A DNA stretch of 16,125 bases from assembly GCA_964532595.1 (NCBI GenBank), contig CAZHIQ010000058.1:1-16125 (forward strand), written 5' to 3'. The stretch comes from Chryseosolibacter sp964532595 (lineage in GTDB: Bacteria; Bacteroidota; Bacteroidia; Cytophagales; Cyclobacteriaceae). Below the pieces are notes generated by a model that had not been told where the DNA came from, searched no databases, and saw nothing but the letters and a program-made list of their open reading frames with translations. This document shows, one piece after another, positions 9,601 to 16,125 of the stretch; the first letter of the stretch is position 1; every line of letters starts with the position of its first letter. The translations under genes and the position numbers were made by a program.

Positions 9601-9787
9601 CCTGACCGCCGGCTACACGTTCGACAGAACCCGTGGCGTATCGGCAAGGATCTTCATGAACGCTTCCAACGTGTTCACATTCACCAAATTCAAAGGCTAC
9701 GATCCGGAAGTGGGAACGGACGGAAGATACTGGGGCGGATATCCTCGTCTGAGAAAATGGACTCTTGGCTTAACCTTAACGCTTTAA
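6683..9787 (+). CDS. SusC-like TonB-dependent outer-membrane transporter
   Basis: The protein has 1034 residues from the ATG at 6683; a second ATG at 6692 is equally possible. A further in-frame TTG at 6653 lies inside the promoter box and is rejected. A signal peptide covers about 1-22. A carboxypeptidase-regulatory-like domain (about 40-118, with ESLPGVSIVIKGTTLGTVSD) precedes the TonB-box region NEVVVVGYGT. The plug (about 131-245) has VRIRGGSS, PLVVVDGFPL and ASAIYGSRGANGVILVTTRK, all SusC/RagA signatures. The rest is the beta-barrel, with DINGDGVIDDDDRTIIGDP in a late loop and a terminal strand LRKWTLGLTLTL. There is no STN signalling domain, so no anti-sigma control is expected. It imports oligosaccharides across the outer membrane with the SusD partner, which begins 11 bp downstream. 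Beta-mannan as substrate is inferred from the GH26 gene. Confidence 0.97.
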   Translation: MQKMKVALLIILALPLFAEVQADPSAVFSPTPVQSSQREVTGTIRDESTGESLPGVSIVIKGTTLGTVSDADGRYRIAVSDQNAVLVYSFLGFRSQEVVVGSRSEIDVALVADIRTLNEVVVVGYGTVTKSDLTGSVASVQMDDIKDIPGNSVERLLQGRSAGLQVINSSQDPGAGATVRIRGGSSLQGSNSPLVVVDGFPLGDAGNLHQINPNDIESIEVLKDASASAIYGSRGANGVILVTTRKAKAGQTRISLQQQTTLSQFTSKVNLWRDPVLMAQLNNESRINGGFPPQYIGAVSPTGIYYPSIEELSNGTWPHRTKWDELVFRDAPISNATTLSVASANDKTSFNFSGNYYTDKGVFIEDDYDRLNYNLNVSHKIYDNLKITFANVLSRGARNNNGGLAFWRSPIIPVYDENGDYYRYNNNDFDHPIAITKHRLNKTKSLDVLSFLDVEWQVIPDLTVTSRLNYKYGNSLTDQYHPKTYTQTGEFNNGAASISNWQGNTFVSETFANYKKELNEHEFHVTAGYSYQQDITRTFDLGAKDFVNEVLQNENLDAGNPEMNTVANSLTETELVSGIFRLHYGFRDRYLVTFTSRADGSSKFGANNKWAFFPSGALSWKAHEEDFINQMDLFDELKFRVSYGISGNQGISPYQTLSRFGISNYYNDGNWMTVIGPGREVGRAGQDGIEVLWGGIPNPDLRWETTAQLNIGADLAFFDGRLRATIDYYEKYTDDLLQQRILPLSSGYDRMLVNDGSITNKGIEVTLDGMVYAKNDLSINATAIYHRNRNEVTDLGNAQESGNITDSRTGMQFRYFGNSIEMFRGYPNLLAIGQPVNVFYGYKTAGIVQTIEQGVEAGLEGDQAQPGEFLYVDINGDGVIDDDDRTIIGDPTPDFMASLNLSVNYKKFDLSVFFNGVFGNDVLNTQAFNQPNNQPFRWTPDNPTNDYPSLRDGRQVRFSDWWLQDGSFVRIQNLTAGYTFDRTRGVSARIFMNASNVFTFTKFKGYDPEVGTDGRYWGGYPRLRKWTLGLTLTL

Positions 9788-9798
9788 TCTGAAGGCAT

Positions 9799-11292
9799 AT
9801 GAGACTGAAAAAAATACTTACGTTCCTGACAGTGACGGCGCTGGTTACCGCCTGTGACCTGAATGAAGAACCCTACGGCTTCTATTCAGAGGAGAATTTT
9901 CTGAGAACGCCCGCGGACGCGGAAGCAGGCATCGGATATGCCTACGACGCGTTGACGTTTCTCGAATACTCGAGAACCATTTTCTACCTCGGCAATATGC
10001 CGTCGGATGAAGTAAGCCCGAAGCCGGATGAAGGCGCCGGGGCGCGGGATCTCGACACGTGGAAGATTGAGAACTTCCCGACGAACCCGAGTCTGATGAA
10101 CTTCTTCAAGTACGCCTACATCGCCGTCAACCGATCCAATATCATCCTGGACAAAATTCCGTTGGCCGCATTCGATCAGGAACTGAAGAACCAATATCTG
10201 GGCGAAGCGTACTTTCTGAGGGCTTGGAACTACTTCAACCTGGTGCGAAACTTCGGACTTGTGCCCATTCACAAAACGTCGGTTCAATCACTCGACCAGA
10301 CCGCCGCTCCCCTGGCAGCGAACCTGGACGAAGTTTACAATCTGATTCTCTCCGACTGCCGGAAGGCAAGTGAGCTATTGTCTATCCAGCAAGCTACCGG
10401 CCGTGCCGACAAAGTTGCCGCCCAGTCGCTCGCGGCAAAGGTATACCTCTACATCGCATCGGCTAAGGAACACAATGTACCGCTGTATGGCGCCATGAAC
10501 AAAGACGTACAGGTGATGTATGACAGCGCCGCCTATTTTGCGGGTCAAGTGATCAACAACCAGTCGGTTTACGGCTTTGAAGACGATCTGCTGACAATCT
10601 ATGATGTTGAACAACCGAAAGGCAGCGAGCACATCTTTCTCATGTCGATGGATCGCAGTGGTGTGATCGAAGGTGACTATTCGAAGATATCGAAGATGTT
10701 TATCCCATACGTAGCAGGTGGCGACATCTACCTCGACAACCAGGATGGCACGTTCACAAAATCACACGACGGATGGAGCGTTTTCCAGACAAACATGGAC
10801 TTCCTGAACTCTTTCGAAGCCGGTGACCTCCGTGCGGATTTGCTGATTGTGGATGCCGTTTACAACGCACAAGGCGACGTGATTGCCAGTTACCCGGGCA
10901 GTCTTCCCTATCCTTTCACACGCAAATATGTTGACCCGCTGTTCATCGCCGACAAGACCAGTGTAAAACCCTTCCTCATTCGCTATTCAGACATTGCATT
11001 GGTATACGCCGAAGCCGTCGGCCCTACCCCTGAAGGCTATGCGCAAGTCGATTACATCCGTCAGCGTGCGGGGCTGGGTCCGCTGAACCCGGGACTGAAC
11101 CTCCAGGATTTCCGCGAAGCCGTATGGGAGGAACGCAAGTGGGAGCTTGCCTTCGAAGGGAATCGTCTCTATGACCTGAGAAGATTCAATCGCATAACAA
11201 CACACGTCGACGAAGCCGCGGGGCTGACGCCCGAACAGGTCGCGTTCTATCCGATACCGCAGATCGAACTCGATCTCAACCAGGGCTTATAA
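9799..11292 (+). CDS. SusD-like (RagB/SusD) nutrient-binding outer-membrane lipoprotein
   Basis: The protein has 497 residues. The signal peptide ends in a good lipobox, ALVTAC, with Cys19 as lipid anchor, followed by DLNEEP. The helical core carries typical SusD/TPR segments such as YLGEAYFLRAWNYFNLVRNFG (about 132-152). The C-terminal half has VDYIRQRAGL, then a stretch with EERKWELAFEGNRLYDLRRF and the usual end FYPIPQIELDLNQG. It forms the glycan-binding lid on the SusC barrel at the cell surface. The gene follows susC by 11 bp and its stop touches the next gene's leader, so all three are surely one transcript. The end after QGL is slightly shorter than the common NPGL-QNPGY tail, which is unlikely to matter. 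GAAGG just upstream may be a weak ribosome site. Confidence 0.96.
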   Translation: MRLKKILTFLTVTALVTACDLNEEPYGFYSEENFLRTPADAEAGIGYAYDALTFLEYSRTIFYLGNMPSDEVSPKPDEGAGARDLDTWKIENFPTNPSLMNFFKYAYIAVNRSNIILDKIPLAAFDQELKNQYLGEAYFLRAWNYFNLVRNFGLVPIHKTSVQSLDQTAAPLAANLDEVYNLILSDCRKASELLSIQQATGRADKVAAQSLAAKVYLYIASAKEHNVPLYGAMNKDVQVMYDSAAYFAGQVINNQSVYGFEDDLLTIYDVEQPKGSEHIFLMSMDRSGVIEGDYSKISKMFIPYVAGGDIYLDNQDGTFTKSHDGWSVFQTNMDFLNSFEAGDLRADLLIVDAVYNAQGDVIASYPGSLPYPFTRKYVDPLFIADKTSVKPFLIRYSDIALVYAEAVGPTPEGYAQVDYIRQRAGLGPLNPGLNLQDFREAVWEERKWELAFEGNRLYDLRRFNRITTHVDEAAGLTPEQVAFYPIPQIELDLNQGL

Positions 11293-11310
11293 GTGAGGAC
11301 AATCATAAAG

Positions 11311-12258
11311 ATGAAAGCTATGAAACGCATAAATATTCTGATCGCACTGCTTCTCTTTTGCTGCGCCATGGGTTGTGTTAAAGATCCCTGGGATGATGTT
11401 GAGGATACCAGCTGGAATCATGAACGCAGTGTACTTGAAATCAAATTTGAACACCAGGTGGGAGCGGCCGAGGTCACCCGGATCGACGACGCGTCTGGCG
11501 CCATTACTGTCACCATCAACACCGACGCCGTACCCGATCTCAGCAATATCGTACTGAGCAGTCTGCAGCTATCCTATGGTGCAAGTGCAAGTATCGGCGT
11601 CGGTGAGGCGCTGAACTTCGAAAATCCGGAAAACACGGCATCTTTCACCGTTACCTCGCCGACAGGTAAGTCGCGGGAATACAAAGTCAAGGCAGAGTCG
11701 TTCCAGGAAACGATACTCGGCACGTACAATATCACCAACCTTGTTGTATACGGTGGCACCGGACCTGAATACGGCGGAGCCGCCGTTATTCCGATGATGG
11801 ATAAGCCCTGGATATGGTCCGACACCGATGGTCCCAGCGCCGAGTTGGACAACTCCCTGACATTTGAGCTCGAAGGTATCACCCCAGAAGGAAACACCTA
11901 CGGCAAGGTCATCAACGACCCTGGTGCCGACGAACTCTATGCTGACTTCATTTTCATCGGCGATCCGCAGACAGATGTAAACAAATTTTACCGGAAGATT
12001 CCGAAAGGCGAAGGCAAATGGTTACGCAATTACACGACAGGCCAGGTGATCTTCACCTTCTCCGACGGTTCCACATCATCGGCGGTGTTCATCGGCCCCG
12101 GCACAGAAGACCTTGGCAACGGAAAATCAAAGACAACAACCGAAAATAGCCTCGTATTTTCACTGACCGGTACTGACGATTGGGACAAGATATTTTCCGA
12201 CTACGACAAGTTCGTCAAACGTCCCCGGAAGTATTGGGTGGATCTTGCTAAACAGTAA
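11311..12258 (+). CDS. Third-position PUL lipoprotein, probable surface glycan-binding protein
   Basis: The protein has 315 residues from the ATG at 11311, with GAGGA 11 nt upstream; an ATG at 11320 is also possible, and a GTG at 11293 abutting the susD stop is less likely. The lipobox CCAMGC (Cys22) predicts a lipoprotein. Residues of about 35-135 look like an Ig-like domain of the kind in Bacteroidota DUF5018-type proteins: SGAITVTINTDAVPDLSNI, LSYGASASI, ASFTVTSPTGKSREYKVKA. The C-terminal part (about 140-315) is beta-rich with several Trp and Tyr residues, including KPWIWSD, FYRKIPKGEGKWLRNY and DDWDKIFSDYDKF. These aromatics could stack on sugars. No catalytic motif is seen. Its place right after susCD is the usual one for a surface glycan-binding protein. 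The domain name is from memory and the binding role is inferred. Confidence 0.75.
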   Translation: MKAMKRINILIALLLFCCAMGCVKDPWDDVEDTSWNHERSVLEIKFEHQVGAAEVTRIDDASGAITVTINTDAVPDLSNIVLSSLQLSYGASASIGVGEALNFENPENTASFTVTSPTGKSREYKVKAESFQETILGTYNITNLVVYGGTGPEYGGAAVIPMMDKPWIWSDTDGPSAELDNSLTFELEGITPEGNTYGKVINDPGADELYADFIFIGDPQTDVNKFYRKIPKGEGKWLRNYTTGQVIFTFSDGSTSSAVFIGPGTEDLGNGKSKTTTENSLVFSLTGTDDWDKIFSDYDKFVKRPRKYWVDLAKQ

Positions 12259-12299
12259 AGGGTTGGCAAGAAGGTCCACAAAGACTTTTAAAGAGACAA

Positions 12300-12335
12300 A
12301 GGAGCAGGGCGGAGAGAATGTTCTGACCTGCTCCT
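12300..12335 (+). other. Intercistronic hairpin ahead of the GH26 gene
   Basis: AGGAGCAGG (12300-12308) and CCTGCTCCT (12327-12335) form a perfect 9-bp inverted repeat around an 18-nt loop. It lies in the 169-bp gap 12259-12427, the longest break inside the PUL. No T-run follows, so it is not a standard terminator. It could protect or process the upstream susCD mRNA, weaken read-through into the enzyme genes, or be coincidental. The rest of the gap shows no gene or clear promoter. Confidence 0.4.
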
Positions 12336-12427
12336 ATCTCCGAGTGCCCCCGGCTCCTTTCTTGATTAACGTCCCCGACACGCCGGGCAAAAATCCGGGG
12401 CAACCAAAGCATTATAAGAATCAGCCA

Positions 12428-13624
12428 ATGACAGTACACCGAACATATCTCCTGCTCTTACTCCAGTTTCTCCTCATCCTCTCATGCTCTTCGGATAAGG
12501 GTAACGATCCTGAGCCCAGCGACGATGCCCCCGAGCCCATCGTGCTGAAACTCGTCGACCCATCCGCGACAGAGGAGACACGAGCGCTGTATTCCAATCT
12601 CTGGAATCTTCAAACTAAGGGGTTTATGTTCGGCCATCACGACGACCTTCTCTATGGCCGTGACTGGATCCAGGAACCTGACCGCTCAGACGTCAAGGAA
12701 GTCTGTGGCGATTACCCGGCCGTCTTCAGCCTCGACTTCGCGGAAATTATGGATGACCGGCACGCCACAAGTGAACTCAACGCCGATAGAAAGAGGACGA
12801 TATTGGAAGCACGGCGGCGTGGTGAAGTAATCACTGCCTGCGCGCACCTGAATAACCCCCTCACGGGCGGAGACTCATGGGACAACTCCAGCAACACTGT
12901 TGCAAGCAGCATCCTCGACGAAAGCAGCGAAGTACATGCGACCTACAAAACGTGGCTTGACCGGCTCGCCGCATTCGTCAGCGACCTGAAGGACGACAAC
13001 GGCAACCTCATTCCCATCCTCTTCAGACCTTATCATGAACATACGCAGACGTGGTCATGGTGGGGCAAAAGCTGCACGACTCAACAGGAGTTCATCGGAC
13101 TCTGGCGCTTCACGGTCGATTATCTCATCAAAGACAAAGGCGTACACAACCTGATCTTCGCCATCTCGCCGCAGATGGACGTTGCGAGTTCCAAAGACGC
13201 CCTCCTGTTCCGATGGCCGGGTGACGACTACGTTGATTTCCTCGGAATGGATTGTTATCACGGTACAAATACCAACGCGCTTTCCGTGAACGTAAAAAAT
13301 CTCGCTGAGCTGTCTCGCGAGAAGAAGAAACCCTGTGGCATTACGGAAACCGGAATCGAAGGTATTCAGAACGGAAGCGGTGTCGAATATTCCGACTACT
13401 GGACAAAGCAGATCCTCACCCCAATCCTCGGCAAAAATATCAGCATGGTTGTTATGTGGCGAAACAAATACGACCCTGCCCACGATGGTCATCACTTCTA
13501 CGGACCCTGGAAGGGACACAGCTCCGCGGCAGACTTTGTCAAGTTCTACGAGAGTTCATTCACACTCTTTAGCGGCGACCTACCGGATATGTACAAGCTT
13601 GCCGACGGTGTTACCGTAGAGTGA
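12428..13624 (+). CDS. GH26 endo-beta-1,4-mannanase lipoprotein
   Basis: The protein has 398 residues from the ATG at 12428. The frame is open upstream to a TTG at 12245, but that extension would bury the signal peptide and is rejected. The leader ends in LLILSC (lipid Cys20), then an acidic, proline-rich linker, so the enzyme is likely outer-membrane anchored. GH26 features follow: GFMFGHHDDLLYG, the segment FRPYHEHTQTWSWWG with acid/base Glu204, and PCGITETGIEG with nucleophile Glu307. Also typical are HLNNPLTGGDSWD and DFLGMDCYHG. Both catalytic glutamates are intact and the length suits a single-domain enzyme without a carbohydrate-binding module. GH26 enzymes mostly cleave internal beta-1,4-mannosyl bonds in mannan, glucomannan and galactomannan; a minority have other substrates. 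This gene is the main evidence that the locus targets beta-mannan. Confidence 0.93.
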   Translation: MTVHRTYLLLLLQFLLILSCSSDKGNDPEPSDDAPEPIVLKLVDPSATEETRALYSNLWNLQTKGFMFGHHDDLLYGRDWIQEPDRSDVKEVCGDYPAVFSLDFAEIMDDRHATSELNADRKRTILEARRRGEVITACAHLNNPLTGGDSWDNSSNTVASSILDESSEVHATYKTWLDRLAAFVSDLKDDNGNLIPILFRPYHEHTQTWSWWGKSCTTQQEFIGLWRFTVDYLIKDKGVHNLIFAISPQMDVASSKDALLFRWPGDDYVDFLGMDCYHGTNTNALSVNVKNLAELSREKKKPCGITETGIEGIQNGSGVEYSDYWTKQILTPILGKNISMVVMWRNKYDPAHDGHHFYGPWKGHSSAADFVKFYESSFTLFSGDLPDMYKLADGVTVE

Positions 13625-13700
13625 CGAAATTCCATCAAGTCAGAACACATTTTTCGGAGACGTACACCATCGCCGACCACCCTTATTCGTAAAGTCAACC

Positions 13701-15377
13701 ATGAGAATAGTTGCAGTTTGTTTCGTATTGTACGTATTGCAAGGATGCAGTGATCGCATATTTCAAAGTCAGCAGCAAGAGACGAGCAACATCCGGCAGT
13801 ACGAGAAAGCGGAGTTTAGCATCGTATTAAAGGAAACCTTTGAAAACCCGTATGACCAACGTGAGGTTGCATTAAATATGGTACTGACAAGCCCGTCGGG
13901 CAAATCGCTCGTTTTGCCTTGCTTCTTCGAACAAAATGACGGGGAGCAATCTCATTGGCGCGCGCGCTTTACCCCGCAGGAGAGCGGAAAATATTCGTAT
14001 TACTTTGAATGTATCAAAGGCGAAACGCAATCAGAACGCTCATCGGAAAAGAGTTTTGCTGCTACCGCGTCAGACAAAGACGGTTTCCTGCACATCAATG
14101 ATTTCTGGACGCTCAAGTTCGATTCCGGCAAGCCCTTTCGTGGAATCGGTGAAAACGTCGGATGGGAACCACGTTCATTCAGCAATCCCAAGTGGACGTA
14201 CGACTATCTCCTACCCCGGTTGTCTGCGAGCGGCGCCAACTTTTTCCGCTCCTGGATGGCTCCGAACAACTTTCCACTTGAATGGAAGACAGTCAAGAAC
14301 ACAAACCGGTATACCGACACCGATGAGTACTTCAATCCAGGTGGTGTCAAGCGTCTCGACGAAGTCGTTGAGCTTGCTGATTCGCTGGGAATGTACATGA
14401 TGCTGGCGTTCGATTCCCACAATACACTTATAGAAAACAATCAGTGGGAGATCCACAACTACAATAAAGCAAACGGTGGTCCCGCATCGACACCCGAGGA
14501 ATTCTTCACGCTGAAGGAATCCAGAGACAAGTACAAGAACAGATTGCGCTACATCGTCGCCCGCTGGGGGTATGCTACCAGCATCGGCGCGTGGGAATTC
14601 TTCAATGAAATTGATAACGCGGCCTTCTCAGAGGAGGACTCGGTCATTATCTCGCATGATGCCATCGCTGACTGGCATCGTGAGATGGCGGCCTACCTGA
14701 AGAGCATCGACCCTTACGACCACATCGTCACCACCAGTATCTCCCACCGCGAAATAAGAGGGATGTACGACATAGACGAGCTCGACCTCAATCAGATGCA
14801 CATTTACAAACGCACGAGCCGTATACCCGAGGGAATACACCGGTACAATCGCCGGCACAACAAACCTTTCGTATGGGGTGAATTCGGATACGAATGGGAT
14901 TGGAACAAAGACTTCGAGGTCATCGGCGACGAAATGGATTTCGACTACAAGCGTGGTCTTTGGTACGGTCTGTTCTCCCCGACCCCCATCCTGCCTATGA
15001 GCTGGTGGTGGGAGTACTTCGACGAGCGCGGAATGACCCCCTACTTCCGCCACGTGCGCACCATTAGTGACATGATGCTGGAAGCAGGAAAGGGTTCCTT
15101 TGAAATTTTGGACGTCAAAGCACAGCGCGTAGAATCATACGCGGTAAAATGCGGCGACAGCTATTTCATCTATCTTTTAAACACTGACAAGCAAGTCCAC
15201 ACTACCGACGTTTGGCTCGCTGGCCCCACCCGTGAGGCCATCACAACGGTCCAGGTATATGACCCTTCACAAGGCGAATTCACCCACCACAACGAGTTCT
15301 CCGAAGAAGACACGGGATTGAGGGTAGAAGGGCTTACGTTGGAGGCAGGGCAAGAGCGAATAGTTATTGTTCGATAG
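13701..15377 (+). CDS. DUF5060/GH5-like glycoside hydrolase lipoprotein
   Basis: The protein has 558 residues. A short leader ends in LQGC (Cys16), giving a probable lipoprotein. Residues of about 33-125 form an N-terminal beta-sandwich of the DUF5060 type (EKAEFSIVLKETFENPYDQR and WRARFTPQESGKYSYYF). After the linker GKPFRGIGENVGWE comes a TIM-barrel of clan GH-A style: LSASGANFFRSWM, then WEFFNEID with probable acid/base Glu303, and PFVWGEFGYEWD with probable nucleophile Glu394. WWWEYFDERG is a likely sugar-binding aromatic patch. The last 90 residues look like a small beta domain. It follows the GH26 gene by 76 bp with no promoter seen, so it is probably in the same operon. The GH5 subfamily and substrate cannot be read from sequence. 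An exo- or endo-acting mannan or glucomannan enzyme is the inference. Confidence 0.85.
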   Translation: MRIVAVCFVLYVLQGCSDRIFQSQQQETSNIRQYEKAEFSIVLKETFENPYDQREVALNMVLTSPSGKSLVLPCFFEQNDGEQSHWRARFTPQESGKYSYYFECIKGETQSERSSEKSFAATASDKDGFLHINDFWTLKFDSGKPFRGIGENVGWEPRSFSNPKWTYDYLLPRLSASGANFFRSWMAPNNFPLEWKTVKNTNRYTDTDEYFNPGGVKRLDEVVELADSLGMYMMLAFDSHNTLIENNQWEIHNYNKANGGPASTPEEFFTLKESRDKYKNRLRYIVARWGYATSIGAWEFFNEIDNAAFSEEDSVIISHDAIADWHREMAAYLKSIDPYDHIVTTSISHREIRGMYDIDELDLNQMHIYKRTSRIPEGIHRYNRRHNKPFVWGEFGYEWDWNKDFEVIGDEMDFDYKRGLWYGLFSPTPILPMSWWWEYFDERGMTPYFRHVRTISDMMLEAGKGSFEILDVKAQRVESYAVKCGDSYFIYLLNTDKQVHTTDVWLAGPTREAITTVQVYDPSQGEFTHHNEFSEEDTGLRVEGLTLEAGQERIVIVR

Positions 15378-15398
15378 GTCCGTTTCACAGGAGAAAGC

Positions 15399-15512
15399 CT
15401 ACCGCGCACGCACCTTTCCGAGCACCAGGACTACCTTGTTGAACTCCGCGGCAGCGTTAATGACTTTGCGGTAGTCCTCGTAACGCTCCAGAGGTGAATC
15501 GGGCGTGACAAG
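15399..15512 (-). pseudogene. Possible 3' remnant of a decayed gene
   Basis: On the minus strand, 37 sense codons run from just after an in-frame TAA (15513-15515) to TAG at 15399-15401. The peptide is well formed, with PLERYEDYRKVINAAAEF followed by NKVVLVLGKVRAR: an amphipathic helix, then a beta strand. There is no ATG, GTG or TTG start in the open part; a CTG at 15491 is the only candidate. It reads like the end of a protein whose front part was lost. I do not recognise the family. It could also be chance. The remaining gap 15516-15658 shows only a weak -7-like TAATTTG at 15520-15526 and no gene. Confidence 0.3.
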
Positions 15513-15658
15513 TTAAGGATAATTTGTTATTGCTTGTCGTGCCCGGAATTGATCCATGAAGGAGACTTCGACCTTCACGGTTTGAGGCCGCACGATTCGC
15601 GGCATTCATGCGTCGCATTCACGGCGACAATGCGTAACTTCAAGCCTAACGAAATCCC

Positions 15659-16125
15659 ATGAGAAAGATCATCGCCAGCATGAACATCACCCTCGACGGC
15701 AACTGCGATCACAGAGCAGGTATCGCCAATCCCGAGCTTCACGCCGATTATACCGCACTGCTCAACAACGCCGACACGATGTTATACGGTCGCACTACGT
15801 ACGAACTCATGGAAGATTTCTGGCCGAACCTGATCGAAAATCCTACAGGCAACAAATCTATGGACGACTTCGCCGCTGCTATCGATAACATCGGTAAGGT
15901 TCTCTTCTCGCGTACGCGCAAGAACATAGCCTGGCGCAATACCGTGCTGGCTACGCGAAGCCTTGAAGGCGAAGTCACCACCCTCAAACAGCAACCGGGC
16001 TCCGACATCCTCGTCGGCAGTCCCAGCCTCATTGCCCAACTCACGGAGCTCAATCTTATCGATCAGTGGCAAATCTGTGTCCATCCCGTAATCTCCGGCC
16101 CTGGCCTGCCCCTATTCAGCGGGCT
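15659..16125 (+). CDS. RibD C-terminal/dihydrofolate-reductase-family protein, 5' part
   Basis: The frame is open from the ATG at 15659 to the window end, giving 155 residues; the family is usually about 180-190 long, so only a short C-terminal piece is missing. The start RKIIASMNITLDGN, the central DTMLYGRTTYELMEDFWP, the motif ILVGSPSLIAQLTELNLIDQ and then HPVISGPGLPLF are the standard marks of the RibD-C fold. In this family GxxSLxxxLxxxxLIDE-like helices and the HPVxxGxGxPLF loop frame the NADPH site. These standalone proteins are common in soil and freshwater bacteria and are usually not essential reductases of folate or riboflavin synthesis; their substrates are mostly unknown. The gene follows the PUL after a 281-bp gap and is probably unrelated to it. 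No Shine-Dalgarno sequence is evident. Confidence 0.88.
   Translation, partial: MRKIIASMNITLDGNCDHRAGIANPELHADYTALLNNADTMLYGRTTYELMEDFWPNLIENPTGNKSMDDFAAAIDNIGKVLFSRTRKNIAWRNTVLATRSLEGEVTTLKQQPGSDILVGSPSLIAQLTELNLIDQWQICVHPVISGPGLPLFSG

Noticed and set aside
12245..12427. N-terminal extension of the GH26 gene from a TTG
   Set aside because: It would put 61 unstructured residues ahead of a clear lipoprotein signal peptide and overlaps the end of the previous gene.
15534..15661. Plus-strand ORF of about 42 codons overlapping the ATG of the RibD-C gene
   Set aside because: It starts with TTG, is rich in His and Arg without pattern, and resembles no protein; the overlap is probably chance.
1..16125. 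CRISPR arrays, tRNA or rRNA genes, insertion sequences, phage genes
   Set aside because: No regular spaced repeats, structural RNA motifs, transposase or phage proteins were seen on reading the window.

Overview
The window looks like chromosomal DNA of a Bacteroidota member, probably Cytophagales-like; that rank is inferred from protein style and roughly 50% GC, not from a marker gene. The strongest signs are a SusC/SusD pair, a one-protein hybrid two-component system (HTCS), a Bacteroidota-type -7 promoter box (TAnnTTTG), weak Shine-Dalgarno sequences, and many lipoproteins.

Layout. (i) 1-267 is the 3' end of an XRE-type regulator. (ii) 498-1834 is a translationally coupled pair: a TonB-C-like lipoprotein and a secreted TPR protein. 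(iii) 1835-2190 is a convergent junction with a doubtful small membrane ORF on the minus strand. (iv) 2191-6444 (minus) encodes an HTCS sensor/regulator with 14 propeller repeats, histidine kinase, receiver and AraC-type output domains. (v) 6445-6682 is the divergent control region. It holds two GGACTRTTG repeats exactly 21 bp apart, just upstream of a perfect TAnnTTTG box. (vi) 6683-15377 (plus) is a polysaccharide utilization locus (PUL): SusC-like porin, SusD-like binding lipoprotein, a third surface lipoprotein, a GH26 beta-mannanase lipoprotein, and a DUF5060/GH5-like lipoprotein hydrolase. (vii) 15399-15512 (minus) looks like a gene remnant. (viii) 15659-16125 is the 5' part of a RibD-C/dihydrofolate-reductase-family protein that runs off the window.

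How it works together (inference from family knowledge). The GH26 enzyme cuts beta-mannan at the cell surface. The third lipoprotein and the SusD homologue hold the glycan, and SusC imports oligosaccharides with TonB energy. The GH5-like enzyme trims an associated linkage. The HTCS senses the oligosaccharide in the periplasm and activates the divergent operon, plausibly through the 21-bp-spaced direct repeats. No inner-membrane importer, GH130 phosphorylase, epimerase or alpha-galactosidase is present here, so complete mannan use needs genes elsewhere.

The PUL architecture is a known type. The most novel testable points are the candidate HTCS operator, the substrate of the DUF5060/GH5 enzyme, and the role of the third lipoprotein.
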